This document shows, in pieces, positions 10,661-19,140 of a stretch of 64,000 nucleotides of DNA (position 1 is the stretch's first letter; every line of letters begins with the position of its first letter). Where the stretch lies: contig NZ_JACCAS010000002.1 of assembly GCF_013409255.1 (NCBI RefSeq), positions 2,346,001 through 2,410,000 of the forward strand, written 5' to 3'. The notes under the pieces are model-generated. The model did no database searches. It was given only the letters and a program-made list of their open reading frames with translations, and was not told where the DNA came from. The position numbers and the translations under genes are program-made. Source of the DNA: Paraburkholderia bryophila. Lineage in GTDB: Bacteria > Pseudomonadota > Gammaproteobacteria > Burkholderiales > Burkholderiaceae.

Positions 10661-11671
10661 ATGCCTGAAGCTCCTTCGTTGTCTTCATCGGTCGTCGCGC
10701 TGCGCGGCGGGCCGCTCGTTCATCCCGTGCGCAATCCCGGCACGCCGTTCGACGCGTCGTGGCTGGACGGCTTGCGCGTCAATCAGTCCGCGGTCGAGCG
10801 GCGCACGGCGACGCTGGCCACGCGCCGCACGGTCAAGAAAGACGCGCAGGCGGCGTGGTTGTTAAAGGCCGTGACCTGCATCGACCTGACCACGCTCAAT
10901 GGCGACGACACCGAGGGCCGCGTGCGGCGTCTCTGTGCGAAAGCGCGTCAGCCGGTGCGCGCCGATCTTCTGGAAGCGCTCGGTATCGCGCCGCAGGGCA
11001 TCACGACCGGCGCGGTCTGCGTGTATCACCGCTTCGTGGCGGCCGCCGTGGACGCGTTGCAAGGCAGCGGCATTCCGGTCGCGGCAGTGTCGACCGGTTT
11101 TCCGGCGGGCCTGATTCCTCATCCGCTGAAGCTGAAGGAGATCGAGGCGTCGGTCGCGGACGGCTCGATGGAAATCGACATCGTGGTAACGCGCGAATAC
11201 GTGCTCACCGGCAACTGGCAGGCGCTGTACGACGAAGTGCGCGACTTCCGCGCCGCTTGCGGTCCCGCGCATCTGAAGACGATCCTCGCGACCGGCGACA
11301 TTAAAACGCTCTCCAACGTGGCGCGCGCGTCGATGGTCTGCATGATGGCCGGCGCCGATTTCATCAAGACGTCCACGGGTAAAGAAGGTGTCAACGCGAC
11401 GCTCGACGTGTCGCTCGTCATGGTGCGGATGATCCGCGAATACCAGGAGCGCACCGGCGTGCCGATCGGCTTCAAGCCGGCGGGCGGTGTGTCGAACGCG
11501 AAGACCGTGCTGTCGTATCAGATCCTGATGAAGGAAGAGCTGGGCCGCGCCTGGCTCGAGCCGGAGCTGTTCCGTATCGGCGCATCGAGTTTGCTCGCCG
11601 ATATCGAACGCCAACTCGAACATCACGTGAGCGGCCGTTATTCCGCTTTCAACCGTCACCCCGTAGCCTGA
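10661..11671 (+). CDS. deoC: Deoxyribose-phosphate aldolase
   Basis: A 336-residue class I aldolase that splits 2-deoxyribose-5-phosphate into glyceraldehyde-3-phosphate and acetaldehyde in the cytoplasm. The Schiff-base lysine is Lys236 (DFIKTSTGK), the assisting lysine is Lys272 (GFKPAGGV), and the catalytic Asp is Asp173 (EIDIVV); their spacing matches E. coli Asp102/Lys167/Lys201. There is an N-terminal extension of about 70 residues over E. coli DeoC. It is followed 16 bases later by an aldehyde dehydrogenase gene and then a PfkB kinase gene, which supports a deoxyribose pathway rather than nucleoside salvage alone. Confidence 0.95.
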   Translation: MPEAPSLSSSVVALRGGPLVHPVRNPGTPFDASWLDGLRVNQSAVERRTATLATRRTVKKDAQAAWLLKAVTCIDLTTLNGDDTEGRVRRLCAKARQPVRADLLEALGIAPQGITTGAVCVYHRFVAAAVDALQGSGIPVAAVSTGFPAGLIPHPLKLKEIEASVADGSMEIDIVVTREYVLTGNWQALYDEVRDFRAACGPAHLKTILATGDIKTLSNVARASMVCMMAGADFIKTSTGKEGVNATLDVSLVMVRMIREYQERTGVPIGFKPAGGVSNAKTVLSYQILMKEELGRAWLEPELFRIGASSLLADIERQLEHHVSGRYSAFNRHPVA

Positions 11672-11687
11672 ACAGAAGACCGATCCC

Positions 11688-14075
11688 ATGAGCGTAGCCG
11701 AGTATTTTTCATCGATGGAGTACGGTCCCGCACCCGAGGACGATCAAGCCGCGCGCGCCTGGCTCGCGCGCCATGAGGCAGGCTTCGGGCACTTCATCAA
11801 CGGCGCATGGCATGCGCCCGCAGCCGGTGAACGTTTCGTTTCGCACGCGCCCGCTAGCGGCGAAATGCTCGCCGAAGTCGCTCAAGGAGACGCCGCCGAC
11901 ATCGACGCGGCCGTCGCCGCCGCGCGCGCCGCGCAGCCGGGCTGGCTCGCATTGGGCGGCGCGGGGCGCGCACGGCATCTGTATGCGCTGTCGCGCATGG
12001 TGCAACGTCATAGCCGCCTGTTCGCCGTGCTCGAAGCGCTCGACAACGGCAAGCCGATCCGCGAAACGCGCGATATCGATGTGCCGCTGGTCGCGCGGCA
12101 CTTCCTGCATCACGCGGGTTGGGCGCAACTGCAGGACAGCGAGTTCGCCGACTATGCGCCGCTGGGCGTGGTCGGTCAGATCGTGCCGTGGAATTTTCCA
12201 TTGTTGATGCTCGCATGGAAGATCGCGCCGGCGATTGCAACGGGCAACTGCGTGGTGTTGAAGCCCGCTGAATACACCCCGCTAACAGCGTTGCTGTTTG
12301 CCGAACTCGCGCATCAGGCCGGCTTGCCGGCGGGCGTGCTGAACGTCGTCACCGGCGACGGCAGCACCGGCGCGGCGCTGGTCGAGCATCCGCAAGTCGA
12401 CAAGATCGCGTTCACCGGGTCGACGGAAGTGGGTCGCCTGATCCGTGCGGCCACCGCGGGCACGGGCAAATCGCTGACGCTGGAATTGGGCGGCAAGTCG
12501 CCCTTCATCGTATTCGACGATGCGGATCTGGACGGCGCGGTGGAAGGTGTCGTCGACGCGATCTGGTTCAACCAGGGCCAGGTGTGTTGCGCGGGCTCGC
12601 GGCTGCTCGTGCAGGAAGGGATCGAAGCGCGCTTCATCGCGAAGCTGAAGCGGCGCATGGAGACCTTGCGCGTCGGCACGTCGCTGGACAAGAGCATCGA
12701 TATCGGCGCGATCGTCGATCCGGTGCAACTCGAACGGATTCAGTCGCTGGTGGAAGCCGGGCGGCGCGAAGGCTGTGCGATCTGGCAAGCGGCCGATACG
12801 ACGATGCCTGCAAACGGCTGCTTCTATCCGCCGACGCTGGTCACGGGTGTTGCGCCGGCTTCGACGCTCGCGCAGGAAGAGATCTTCGGGCCGGTGCTGG
12901 TGACTATGAGCTTTCGCACGCCCGACGAAGCCGTGGCACTCGCCAACAACTCACGCTACGGATTGGCCGCGAGCGTGTGGAGCGAAACGATCGGACGTGC
13001 GCTCGATATCGCGCCGCGCCTTGCTTGCGGGGTGGTGTGGATCAACGCGACGAACCTGTTCGACGCGGCGGTCGGTTTCGGCGGTTATCGCGAGTCGGGT
13101 TACGGACGTGAAGGCGGCCGTGAGGGCATCTACGAATATCTGAAACTGCGTGACTGGCTCAACCTTGCCAAGCGTCAACCGCTTGTTCGCAAGGCCGGTG
13201 CAGGCCGCTTCGAGCCGACCTCGAATGTCGCGCTGATCGACCGTACCGCGAAGCTCTTTATCGGCGGCAAGCAGGTGCGTCCGGACAGCGGATATTCGCT
13301 GCCGGTCCATGCACCGGACGGAACGGCTGTCGGCGAAGTGGGCGAGGGCAATCGCAAAGACATTCGCAACGCGGTCGAAGCAGCGCGAGCCGCGCAGAAG
13401 TGGTCGCAGGCAAGCGCGCATAACCGCGCTCAGGTGTTGTTCTATCTGGCGGAGAACCTCGCGGTTCGCGCGGACGAGTTTGTGCGGCAGCTCATGGTGC
13501 GCAATGGCGCGACGGAAAACGCGGCGCGTGCCGAAGTCGACGCGTCGGTCACGCGCCTCTTCACTTACGCAGCGTGGGCCGACAAGTTCGACGGTGCCGT
13601 GCACACGCCGCCGTTGCGCGGTGTCGCACTGGCAATGCATGAACCGCTCGGCGTGATCGGCATTGCGTGTCCGGACGAAGCGCCGTTGCTCGGCTTCGTT
13701 TCTCTGATGGCGCCCGCGCTGGCAATGGGCAATCGCGTGGTGGTGTTGCCGAGCGTAGCCTGCCCGCTGACGGTGACCGACTTCTATCAGGTGGCCGAGA
13801 CGTCGGACATCCCCGGTGGTGTGCTGAACATCGTGACGGGTGAACGCGCCGCGCTGTTGCCGGCTCTTGCCCGCCATGACGACATCGACGCGGTCTGGTG
13901 TTTCGGCAGCGCGGAGGACTCCACGCTGGTCGAGCGTGAATCGGTCGGCAATCTGAAACGGACCTTCGTCGATCATGGCCGGCAGTTCGACTGGTACGAC
14001 CGTTCGAGCGAAGGCCGACCGGTTCTGCGTCAGGCCGTGCAGGTGAAGAACATCTGGATACCTTATGGCGATTGA
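11688..14075 (+). CDS. Two-domain (ALDH16-type) aldehyde dehydrogenase
   Basis: A 795-residue protein, far longer than the usual 480-500. Residues 1-500 form a complete aldehyde dehydrogenase: PWNFPLLMLAWKIAPA, FTGSTEVG, catalytic Glu266 (LELGGKSP), catalytic Cys300 (GQVCCAGSR) and EEIFGPVL. Residues about 515-795 form a second, shorter aldehyde-dehydrogenase-like domain (LFIGGKQVRPDSGYSLPVHA, EPLGVIGIACPDEAPLLGF, PGGVLNIVTGE) with no catalytic Cys motif. This matches the ALDH16 architecture, where the second domain is structural. Next to deoC it most likely oxidises the acetaldehyde released by DeoC, using NAD(P)+ (inference). Confidence 0.88.
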   Translation: MSVAEYFSSMEYGPAPEDDQAARAWLARHEAGFGHFINGAWHAPAAGERFVSHAPASGEMLAEVAQGDAADIDAAVAAARAAQPGWLALGGAGRARHLYALSRMVQRHSRLFAVLEALDNGKPIRETRDIDVPLVARHFLHHAGWAQLQDSEFADYAPLGVVGQIVPWNFPLLMLAWKIAPAIATGNCVVLKPAEYTPLTALLFAELAHQAGLPAGVLNVVTGDGSTGAALVEHPQVDKIAFTGSTEVGRLIRAATAGTGKSLTLELGGKSPFIVFDDADLDGAVEGVVDAIWFNQGQVCCAGSRLLVQEGIEARFIAKLKRRMETLRVGTSLDKSIDIGAIVDPVQLERIQSLVEAGRREGCAIWQAADTTMPANGCFYPPTLVTGVAPASTLAQEEIFGPVLVTMSFRTPDEAVALANNSRYGLAASVWSETIGRALDIAPRLACGVVWINATNLFDAAVGFGGYRESGYGREGGREGIYEYLKLRDWLNLAKRQPLVRKAGAGRFEPTSNVALIDRTAKLFIGGKQVRPDSGYSLPVHAPDGTAVGEVGEGNRKDIRNAVEAARAAQKWSQASAHNRAQVLFYLAENLAVRADEFVRQLMVRNGATENAARAEVDASVTRLFTYAAWADKFDGAVHTPPLRGVALAMHEPLGVIGIACPDEAPLLGFVSLMAPALAMGNRVVVLPSVACPLTVTDFYQVAETSDIPGGVLNIVTGERAALLPALARHDDIDAVWCFGSAEDSTLVERESVGNLKRTFVDHGRQFDWYDRSSEGRPVLRQAVQVKNIWIPYGD

Positions 14076-14150
14076 CGGACAGCCTCGTTAAATAGCGTCC
14101 GTCAAGCGTCTGAACGACCTGCACGCCAACCAGAAAATGGAGGAGACAAC

Positions 14151-14255
14151 GTGCTGAAGAATCTGGAACTGCTACTCGATGCCGACGTGCCGTGCGCACG
14201 TCAGGTATCCGCCTTCGTGTCCCCGAGCCGAGCCATGCAAGGGGAGCGCGTATGA
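14151..14255 (+). CDS. 34-residue ORF coupled to the kinase gene; possible RbsD/FucU remnant
   Basis: A short reading frame from GTG 14151 has a strong GGAGGAG ribosome-binding site at 14139-14145. Its TGA overlaps the ATG of the kinase gene (ATGA at 14252-14255), so translation should be coupled. The first residues, LKNLELLLDADV, resemble the N-terminus of RbsD/FucU sugar pyranases (typically LK-I-PLL-P-LL), then similarity is lost. It may be the stub of a deleted pyranase gene that now serves as a translational leader. Function as a peptide is unproven. Confidence 0.45.
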   Translation: MLKNLELLLDADVPCARQVSAFVSPSRAMQGERV

Positions 14256-15220
14256 GCCACAACAACTCGATCGAACGACGCGGCCGCGTCGTGATTCTGG
14301 GCATCTACGTCACCGACCTGACGTTTCGCGCCGAGCGTATGCCGTTGATCGGCGAGACGATCGCCGGCTCCGCGTTCGCGATGGGGCCGGGCGGCAAGGG
14401 CTCGAATCAGGCAGTGGCCGCCGCGCGCGCCGGCGCCGACGTGGTGTTCTGCACGCGGCTCGGCAACGACGCGTTCGGTGAAATCGCCCGTGCGACGTGG
14501 GTCAGGGAGGGCATCACGGCGCGTGCATCGGTGATCGACGGCGTGTCGACCGGTGCGGCACATATCTTCGTCGACGACACGAGCGGCATGAACGCGATCA
14601 TCGTCGCGTCCGGTGCGGCCGGCACGATGAATGCGGCCGACGTCGACGCGATTGAAGCCGACATTGCCGGTGCGCGTGTCTTCGTCACGCAACTGGAGCA
14701 GCCGCTGCCGGCCGCACGTCGCGGACTCGAAGTGGCGCGGCGCCATGGCGTCATTACCGTGTTCAACCCCGCGCCCGCGCTGCCCCTCGATGACGACATC
14801 TTTCCGTTGTGCGACTACATCACCCCGAACGAAACCGAAGCCACTGCGCTAACCGGCGTGCCGATCGCGAACGCCGACGACGCTCGCCGTGCCGCCGACG
14901 TACTGCTTGCCAAAGGCGTCGGCACGGTGATCGTGACGCTCGGCGAGGCCGGCGCGCTGCTGCATTCGGCGACTCAATCCGTGCTCGTGCCGGCTTATCA
15001 CTGTGGCCGCGTGGTGGAAACGGCGGGCGCCGGCGACGGCTTCACCGGTGGCTTTGCCGCAGCGCTCGCGCGTGGCGACGATCCGATCGCGGCACTGCGT
15101 TTTGGTTGCGCGTTGGCCGGCATTTCCGTCACGCGTCCGGGCACGGCGCCTTCCATGCCGACGCTGGATGAAGTGAATCGCGTATTGAACCAGTCGGCCA
15201 GCGCATCGCAGGCATCCTGA
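14252..15220 (+). CDS. PfkB-family kinase, ribokinase/deoxyribokinase-like
   Basis: A 322-residue cytosolic sugar kinase. PfkB signatures are visible: MGPGGKGSNQAVAAARAGADV near the N-terminus, TPNETEATALTGV in the middle, and the catalytic Asp262 in ETAGAGDGFTGGFAAALARG. The length and motifs match RbsK (309). Placed after deoC and the aldehyde dehydrogenase, the best substrate guess is 2-deoxyribose (making deoxyribose-5-phosphate for DeoC), with ribose as the alternative; residues cannot separate these. The start overlaps the preceding 34-codon ORF. The importer permease gene follows after 64 bases. Confidence 0.85.
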   Translation: MSHNNSIERRGRVVILGIYVTDLTFRAERMPLIGETIAGSAFAMGPGGKGSNQAVAAARAGADVVFCTRLGNDAFGEIARATWVREGITARASVIDGVSTGAAHIFVDDTSGMNAIIVASGAAGTMNAADVDAIEADIAGARVFVTQLEQPLPAARRGLEVARRHGVITVFNPAPALPLDDDIFPLCDYITPNETEATALTGVPIANADDARRAADVLLAKGVGTVIVTLGEAGALLHSATQSVLVPAYHCGRVVETAGAGDGFTGGFAAALARGDDPIAALRFGCALAGISVTRPGTAPSMPTLDEVNRVLNQSASASQAS

Positions 15221-15284
15221 CCGGCCCGTTGTGAACTTCGGCCAGCGCGTGAAGTTCATGAAGCATGAGGAGAGTGTTGTCATC

Positions 15285-16352
15285 ATGAAGTCCTCGTTCA
15301 CCGCAGGAAAACTGTTCGGCGATCGGCAACTGAATTTCCTGCTGATCGTCAACGTGCTCGTCGTGCTGGTCGCGACGTGGCTCTCGCATGGCCAGTTCGT
15401 CGATATCGACAATCTGCAGTCGATGGGCGGGCAACTCCCCGAACTCGGCCTGCTCGCGCTCGGCATCATGCTCTCGATGGTGTCGGGCAACGGCGGTATC
15501 GATCTGTCCGGCGTCGGTCTGGCGAACCTGTCCGGTATGGTCGCGGCGCTGATCGTGCCGCATTTTGTTAATGGCGACGATTCGCCCGCGCTCTACACGT
15601 CGCTGTTCTGTGTGATCGTCGTGGTGATGGGATTGCTCGGCGGATTGCTGAACGGCGTGGTGATCGCGCGGCTCAGGCTCACGCCGATTCTCTGTACGCT
15701 CGGCACGCAACTGCTGTTCACGGGTTTCGCGGTGGTGCTCAGCAATGGCGCCTCGGTGCATGTGGACTATGTGGACCCCCTGTCGAATATCGGCAACGGC
15801 ACGGTATTTCAGGTGCCCATCGCGTTCTGCATCTTCGTCGCCGCGGTGATCGTGCTCGGCTGGTTGCTCAAACGCAGTCCATTTGGCTTGCGTCTCTATC
15901 TGATGGGCACCAATCCCAAAGCCGCGTTCTACGCCGGCATTCCGCGCGCGCGGATGCTGATCACCACGTATGCCATGTGCGGCGTGCTCGCGTCGCTGGC
16001 CGGACTGATCAGCGCGGCGCACACGTCCAGCGCGAAATGGGACTACGGCAATTCCTATCTGCTGATCGCGATTCTGATCGCGGTGATGGGCGGCGTGAAT
16101 CCCGCCGGCGGTCATGGCCGCATCATCTGCGTTTTTTTTGCCGCGACCGTGCTGCAGTTTCTGTCGAGCCTGTTCAATCTCATGGGCGTATCGCAGTTCT
16201 TCGGCGATTGCGCGTGGGGCTTTCTGTTGTTGCTGTCGCTCGCGTTTGCGGGTGGCGAGCGGGTGCGGACGATTTTCGGATTCGGCGGCAGCGGGACGGG
16301 CGCAACGGGTTCAGGCCCGAGCCCAGGCGCCGGCGCCGCGCAGAAACGTTAG
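15285..16352 (+). CDS. ABC importer permease 1 (RbsC/LsrC-like)
   Basis: A 355-residue inner-membrane permease of the ribose/AI-2 importer family. Motifs include LGIMLSMVSGNGGIDLSGVGLANLSGM (usually DLSVG in RbsC), LLNGVVIARLRLTPILCTLGTQ, YLMGTNPKAAFYAGIPRARM and AVMGGVNPAGGHGR. The C-terminus is Gly/Ala-rich (GSGTGATGSGPSPGAGA). ATG 15285 was preferred because GAGGAGAG lies ten bases upstream; ATG 15258 is an in-frame alternative. It is gene one of permease, binding protein, ATPase, permease. Confidence 0.88.
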   Translation: MKSSFTAGKLFGDRQLNFLLIVNVLVVLVATWLSHGQFVDIDNLQSMGGQLPELGLLALGIMLSMVSGNGGIDLSGVGLANLSGMVAALIVPHFVNGDDSPALYTSLFCVIVVVMGLLGGLLNGVVIARLRLTPILCTLGTQLLFTGFAVVLSNGASVHVDYVDPLSNIGNGTVFQVPIAFCIFVAAVIVLGWLLKRSPFGLRLYLMGTNPKAAFYAGIPRARMLITTYAMCGVLASLAGLISAAHTSSAKWDYGNSYLLIAILIAVMGGVNPAGGHGRIICVFFAATVLQFLSSLFNLMGVSQFFGDCAWGFLLLLSLAFAGGERVRTIFGFGGSGTGATGSGPSPGAGAAQKR

Positions 16353-16460
16353 CGAGCGCCGACGCGCGCTCGATCAGAGTTTCAGTACACAGCGGACAAC
16401 GAGCCCTGGCTGTCCGTCATGATTAAGTGGGCGACATCGAACGAATAAAGGAGACTTGGC

Positions 16461-17465
16461 ATGAAACTGACTCGACTGAGCGCCGCGTTGACAGCCGGCG
16501 CGCTTGCGGTAGGCGTGATCGCGGCGGCGCATGCGGCGACCAATGAGACGATCGTTACCGTCGTGAAGGTGACCGGGATCAACTGGTTCAACCGGATGGA
16601 CGACGGCGTCAAGCAATTCGCTAAAGACAATCCGGGCGTGACCGCGTATCAGACCGGTCCGGGACGCGCGGATGCGGCACAGCAACTCAAGATCATCGAA
16701 GACCTGATCGCGAAGAAGGTCACGGCCATCGCCGTGGTGCCCTACGATCCACCCACGCTCGAACCGGCGCTGAAGAAAGCGATGGATCGCGGCATCAAGG
16801 TGGTGACGCATGAGGCCGACAACGAAAAGAACACGATGGTCGACATCGAAGCGTTCGACAACACCGCGTATGGCGCAGGCCTGAACGAACGGCTCGCTTC
16901 ATGCATGCACGACGACGGCAAGTGGGCCGTGCTGGTCGGCTCGCTCGGCAGCCGTTCGCAGGTGCAGTGGGCCGACGGCGGGATCGGCAACGCGAAGGCC
17001 AAGTATCCGAAGATGGATCTGGTCGAGCCGAAGCTCGAAACCAATAACGACGGCGAGCGCGCCTATGAAGTCGCGAAAGAAGTGCTGCGCAAGCATCCGG
17101 ATCTGAAGGGCTTCCAGGGTTCGTCGTCGCTCGACGTGATCGGCATTGGCCGCGCGGTTGAGGAAGCCGGCATGCAGGGCAAGATCTGCGTGTACGGCAC
17201 GGGCCTGCCGACGGAAGCGGGCAAGTTCCTCGAAAGCGGTGCGATCAACGGCATTGCGTTCTGGGACCCGAAACTGGCGGGCATTGCAATGAACAAGATC
17301 GCGCAGATGCTGATCGACGGCAAGACGGTCGAGAACGGCGCCGACCTCGGTATTCCGGGCTACACGAAGGTGACCGTCGCGAAAGGGCCGGGTAAGGGCA
17401 TTATCGTGCGCGGCCAAGGCTGGGTGAACGTCGACAAGTCGAACTACAAGCAGTATCCGTTCTGA
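16461..17465 (+). CDS. ABC importer substrate-binding protein (LsrB/RhaS-like)
   Basis: A 334-residue periplasmic binding protein with a signal peptide ending AHA before ATNETI. Type I fold motifs include TVVKVTGINWFNRMDDGVKQF, ADAAQQLKIIEDLIAKKVTAIAV, VVPYDPPTLEPALKKAMDRGIKVVTHEAD and AFWDPKLAGIAMNKI. It resembles LsrB (autoinducer-2) and RhaS (rhamnose) proteins more than RbsB, so automatic tools may call it an AI-2 receptor. No lsrF, lsrG or lsrK partners are present. AAAGGAG lies nine bases before ATG. The ligand is inferred to be deoxyribose or a deoxynucleoside from the locus. Confidence 0.88.
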   Translation: MKLTRLSAALTAGALAVGVIAAAHAATNETIVTVVKVTGINWFNRMDDGVKQFAKDNPGVTAYQTGPGRADAAQQLKIIEDLIAKKVTAIAVVPYDPPTLEPALKKAMDRGIKVVTHEADNEKNTMVDIEAFDNTAYGAGLNERLASCMHDDGKWAVLVGSLGSRSQVQWADGGIGNAKAKYPKMDLVEPKLETNNDGERAYEVAKEVLRKHPDLKGFQGSSSLDVIGIGRAVEEAGMQGKICVYGTGLPTEAGKFLESGAINGIAFWDPKLAGIAMNKIAQMLIDGKTVENGADLGIPGYTKVTVAKGPGKGIIVRGQGWVNVDKSNYKQYPF

Positions 17466-17494
17466 TCGCGTTGCGTAGTTTGCTTTGTCGGTCA

Positions 17495-17528
17495 CGGCGT
17501 CCCCAAAGGACTTCTTGCGGGGACGCCG
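17495..17528. repeat. Perfect hairpin between binding-protein and ATPase genes
   Basis: CGGCGTCCCC at 17495-17504 pairs perfectly with GGGGACGCCG at 17519-17528 across a 14-base loop, 30 bases after the binding-protein stop. There is no T-run. Such stems after binding-protein genes often protect the upstream mRNA from 3-prime decay, raising the binding protein relative to the membrane parts. Confidence 0.65.
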
Positions 17529-17546
17529 CCACAGTTTCACGTCACG

Positions 17547-19109
17547 ATGAATCGCACCATGAATCAAGACGTATCTTCAGCTAGTTCCGACGCAACGCAG
17601 CCGTTTCTGCAAGTGGTCGGCGTACACAAGCGTTTTACCGGCGTGCATGCTTTGCGCGGTGTGAGCCTGTCGTTCGAGCGTGGCCAGATCTATCACCTGC
17701 TTGGTGAAAACGGCTGCGGCAAGAGCACGCTCATCAAGATCATCTCCGGCGCGCAGCCGCCTGACGAAGGCGAACTCGTGATCGAGGGCGTGCGTCATGC
17801 GCGGCTCTCGGCGCTCGAATCGCTCGCGGCCGGTATCGAAACCGTCTATCAGGATCTCTCGCTACTGCCCAATATGAGCGTGGCGGAAAACGTCGCGCTG
17901 ACCGCCGAACTGGCCGGGCACGCAGGCAAGCTCGCTCGCACGTTCGACCGCCGCGCGCTCGCGCGCACGGCAGCGCGTGCGCTCGAATCGGTCGGCCTGC
18001 CTGGCGACGCCGGGTTCCAGGCGACGCTCATCGAACAACTGCCGCTTGCCACGCGGCAACTCGTGGCGATCGCTCGCGCAATTGCCAGCGAGGCGAAGTT
18101 CGTCATCATGGACGAGCCGACTACGTCGCTGACGCAAAAGGAAGTCGACAACCTGATCGCGGTGCTCGCCAATCTGCGCGCACAGGACGTGACGGTGCTG
18201 TTCGTGAGTCACAAGCTCGACGAGTGCTATGCGATCGGCGGTGAAGTGATCGTGCTGCGCGACGGGCAAACCATGGCGCAAGGGCCGATCGCGCAATTCA
18301 CCAAGGCGCAGATCAGCGAACTGATGACGGGCCGCCATTTATCCACCGAGCGTTATCGCGAGGGTGCGGTAGGGCAGGACGTTGTGCTGGAGGTACGTGG
18401 TCTTACGCGTAGCGGCCAGTTCAACGATGTCTCGTTCGCGCTGCATGCCGGTGAAATTCTCGGCGTGACCGGTCTGCTCGACTCCGGGCGCAATGAACTC
18501 GCGCGCGCACTCGCGGGCGTGGCGCCGGCGCAAACGGGGCAGGTGGTGCTCGACGGTAAGAACATCACGTTGCGCACGCCGTCGGACGCGAAAGATCATC
18601 GCATCGGCTATGTGCCGGAAGACCGCCTGAATGAAGGGCTATTTCTCGACAAGCCGATCCGCGACAACGTGATCACCGCAATGATCTCCAGCTTGCGCGA
18701 CCGCTTTGGTCAGATCGACCGAGCACGCGCGATGGCGCTCGCGGAACAGACGGTGAAGGATTTGCAGATATCGACACCCGGTGTCGACAAACCCGTGCAG
18801 TCGCTGTCGGGCGGCAACCAGCAGCGGGTGCTGATCGGCCGCTGGCTCGCCATCGATCCACGCGTGCTGATCCTGCATGGGCCGACGGTCGGTGTCGACG
18901 TCGGGTCGAAAGACATCATCTATCGCATCATGCAGCGTTTGTCGCAACGCGGGATCGGCATTATTCTGATCAGCGACGACTTGCCCGAACTGCTGCAGAA
19001 CTGCGACCGCATCCTGATGATGAAGAAGGGCCGCGTGGCGAACGAATATCAGGCCGATACGTTGAGCGAAGCCGACCTGTACCACGCGCTGCTGTCGGAA
19101 GCGGCATAA
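17547..19109 (+). CDS. ABC importer ATPase with a non-canonical second Walker B
   Basis: A 520-residue duplicated ATPase of the RbsA/LsrA type. Domain 1 is intact (Walker A LLGENGCGKSTLIKIISG, Walker B FVIMDEPTTSLTQKEV). Domain 2 has the family-typical lost Walker A (GLLDSGRNELA) and LSGGNQQRVLIGRW. Its Walker B reads VLILHGPTVGVD, with His444-Gly445 replacing Asp-Glu, so site 2 lacks both usual catalytic acids. The protein is otherwise full length. ATG 17547 has no obvious ribosome-binding site; ATG 17559 is an alternative. It lies 81 bases after the binding-protein gene. Confidence 0.9.
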   Translation: MNRTMNQDVSSASSDATQPFLQVVGVHKRFTGVHALRGVSLSFERGQIYHLLGENGCGKSTLIKIISGAQPPDEGELVIEGVRHARLSALESLAAGIETVYQDLSLLPNMSVAENVALTAELAGHAGKLARTFDRRALARTAARALESVGLPGDAGFQATLIEQLPLATRQLVAIARAIASEAKFVIMDEPTTSLTQKEVDNLIAVLANLRAQDVTVLFVSHKLDECYAIGGEVIVLRDGQTMAQGPIAQFTKAQISELMTGRHLSTERYREGAVGQDVVLEVRGLTRSGQFNDVSFALHAGEILGVTGLLDSGRNELARALAGVAPAQTGQVVLDGKNITLRTPSDAKDHRIGYVPEDRLNEGLFLDKPIRDNVITAMISSLRDRFGQIDRARAMALAEQTVKDLQISTPGVDKPVQSLSGGNQQRVLIGRWLAIDPRVLILHGPTVGVDVGSKDIIYRIMQRLSQRGIGIILISDDLPELLQNCDRILMMKKGRVANEYQADTLSEADLYHALLSEAA

Positions 19110-19140
19110 GCACACAAGCTGCAGAAAGGACGTCCTACTC

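Noticed and set aside
12951..13976. Long minus-strand frame opposite the aldehyde dehydrogenase
   Set aside because: Composition is shadow-like and the plus strand carries clear aldehyde dehydrogenase sequence.
15129..16115. Minus-strand frame opposite the kinase and permease 1
   Set aside because: Extreme His/Gln/Arg content mirrors membrane-helix codons; no ribosome-binding site.
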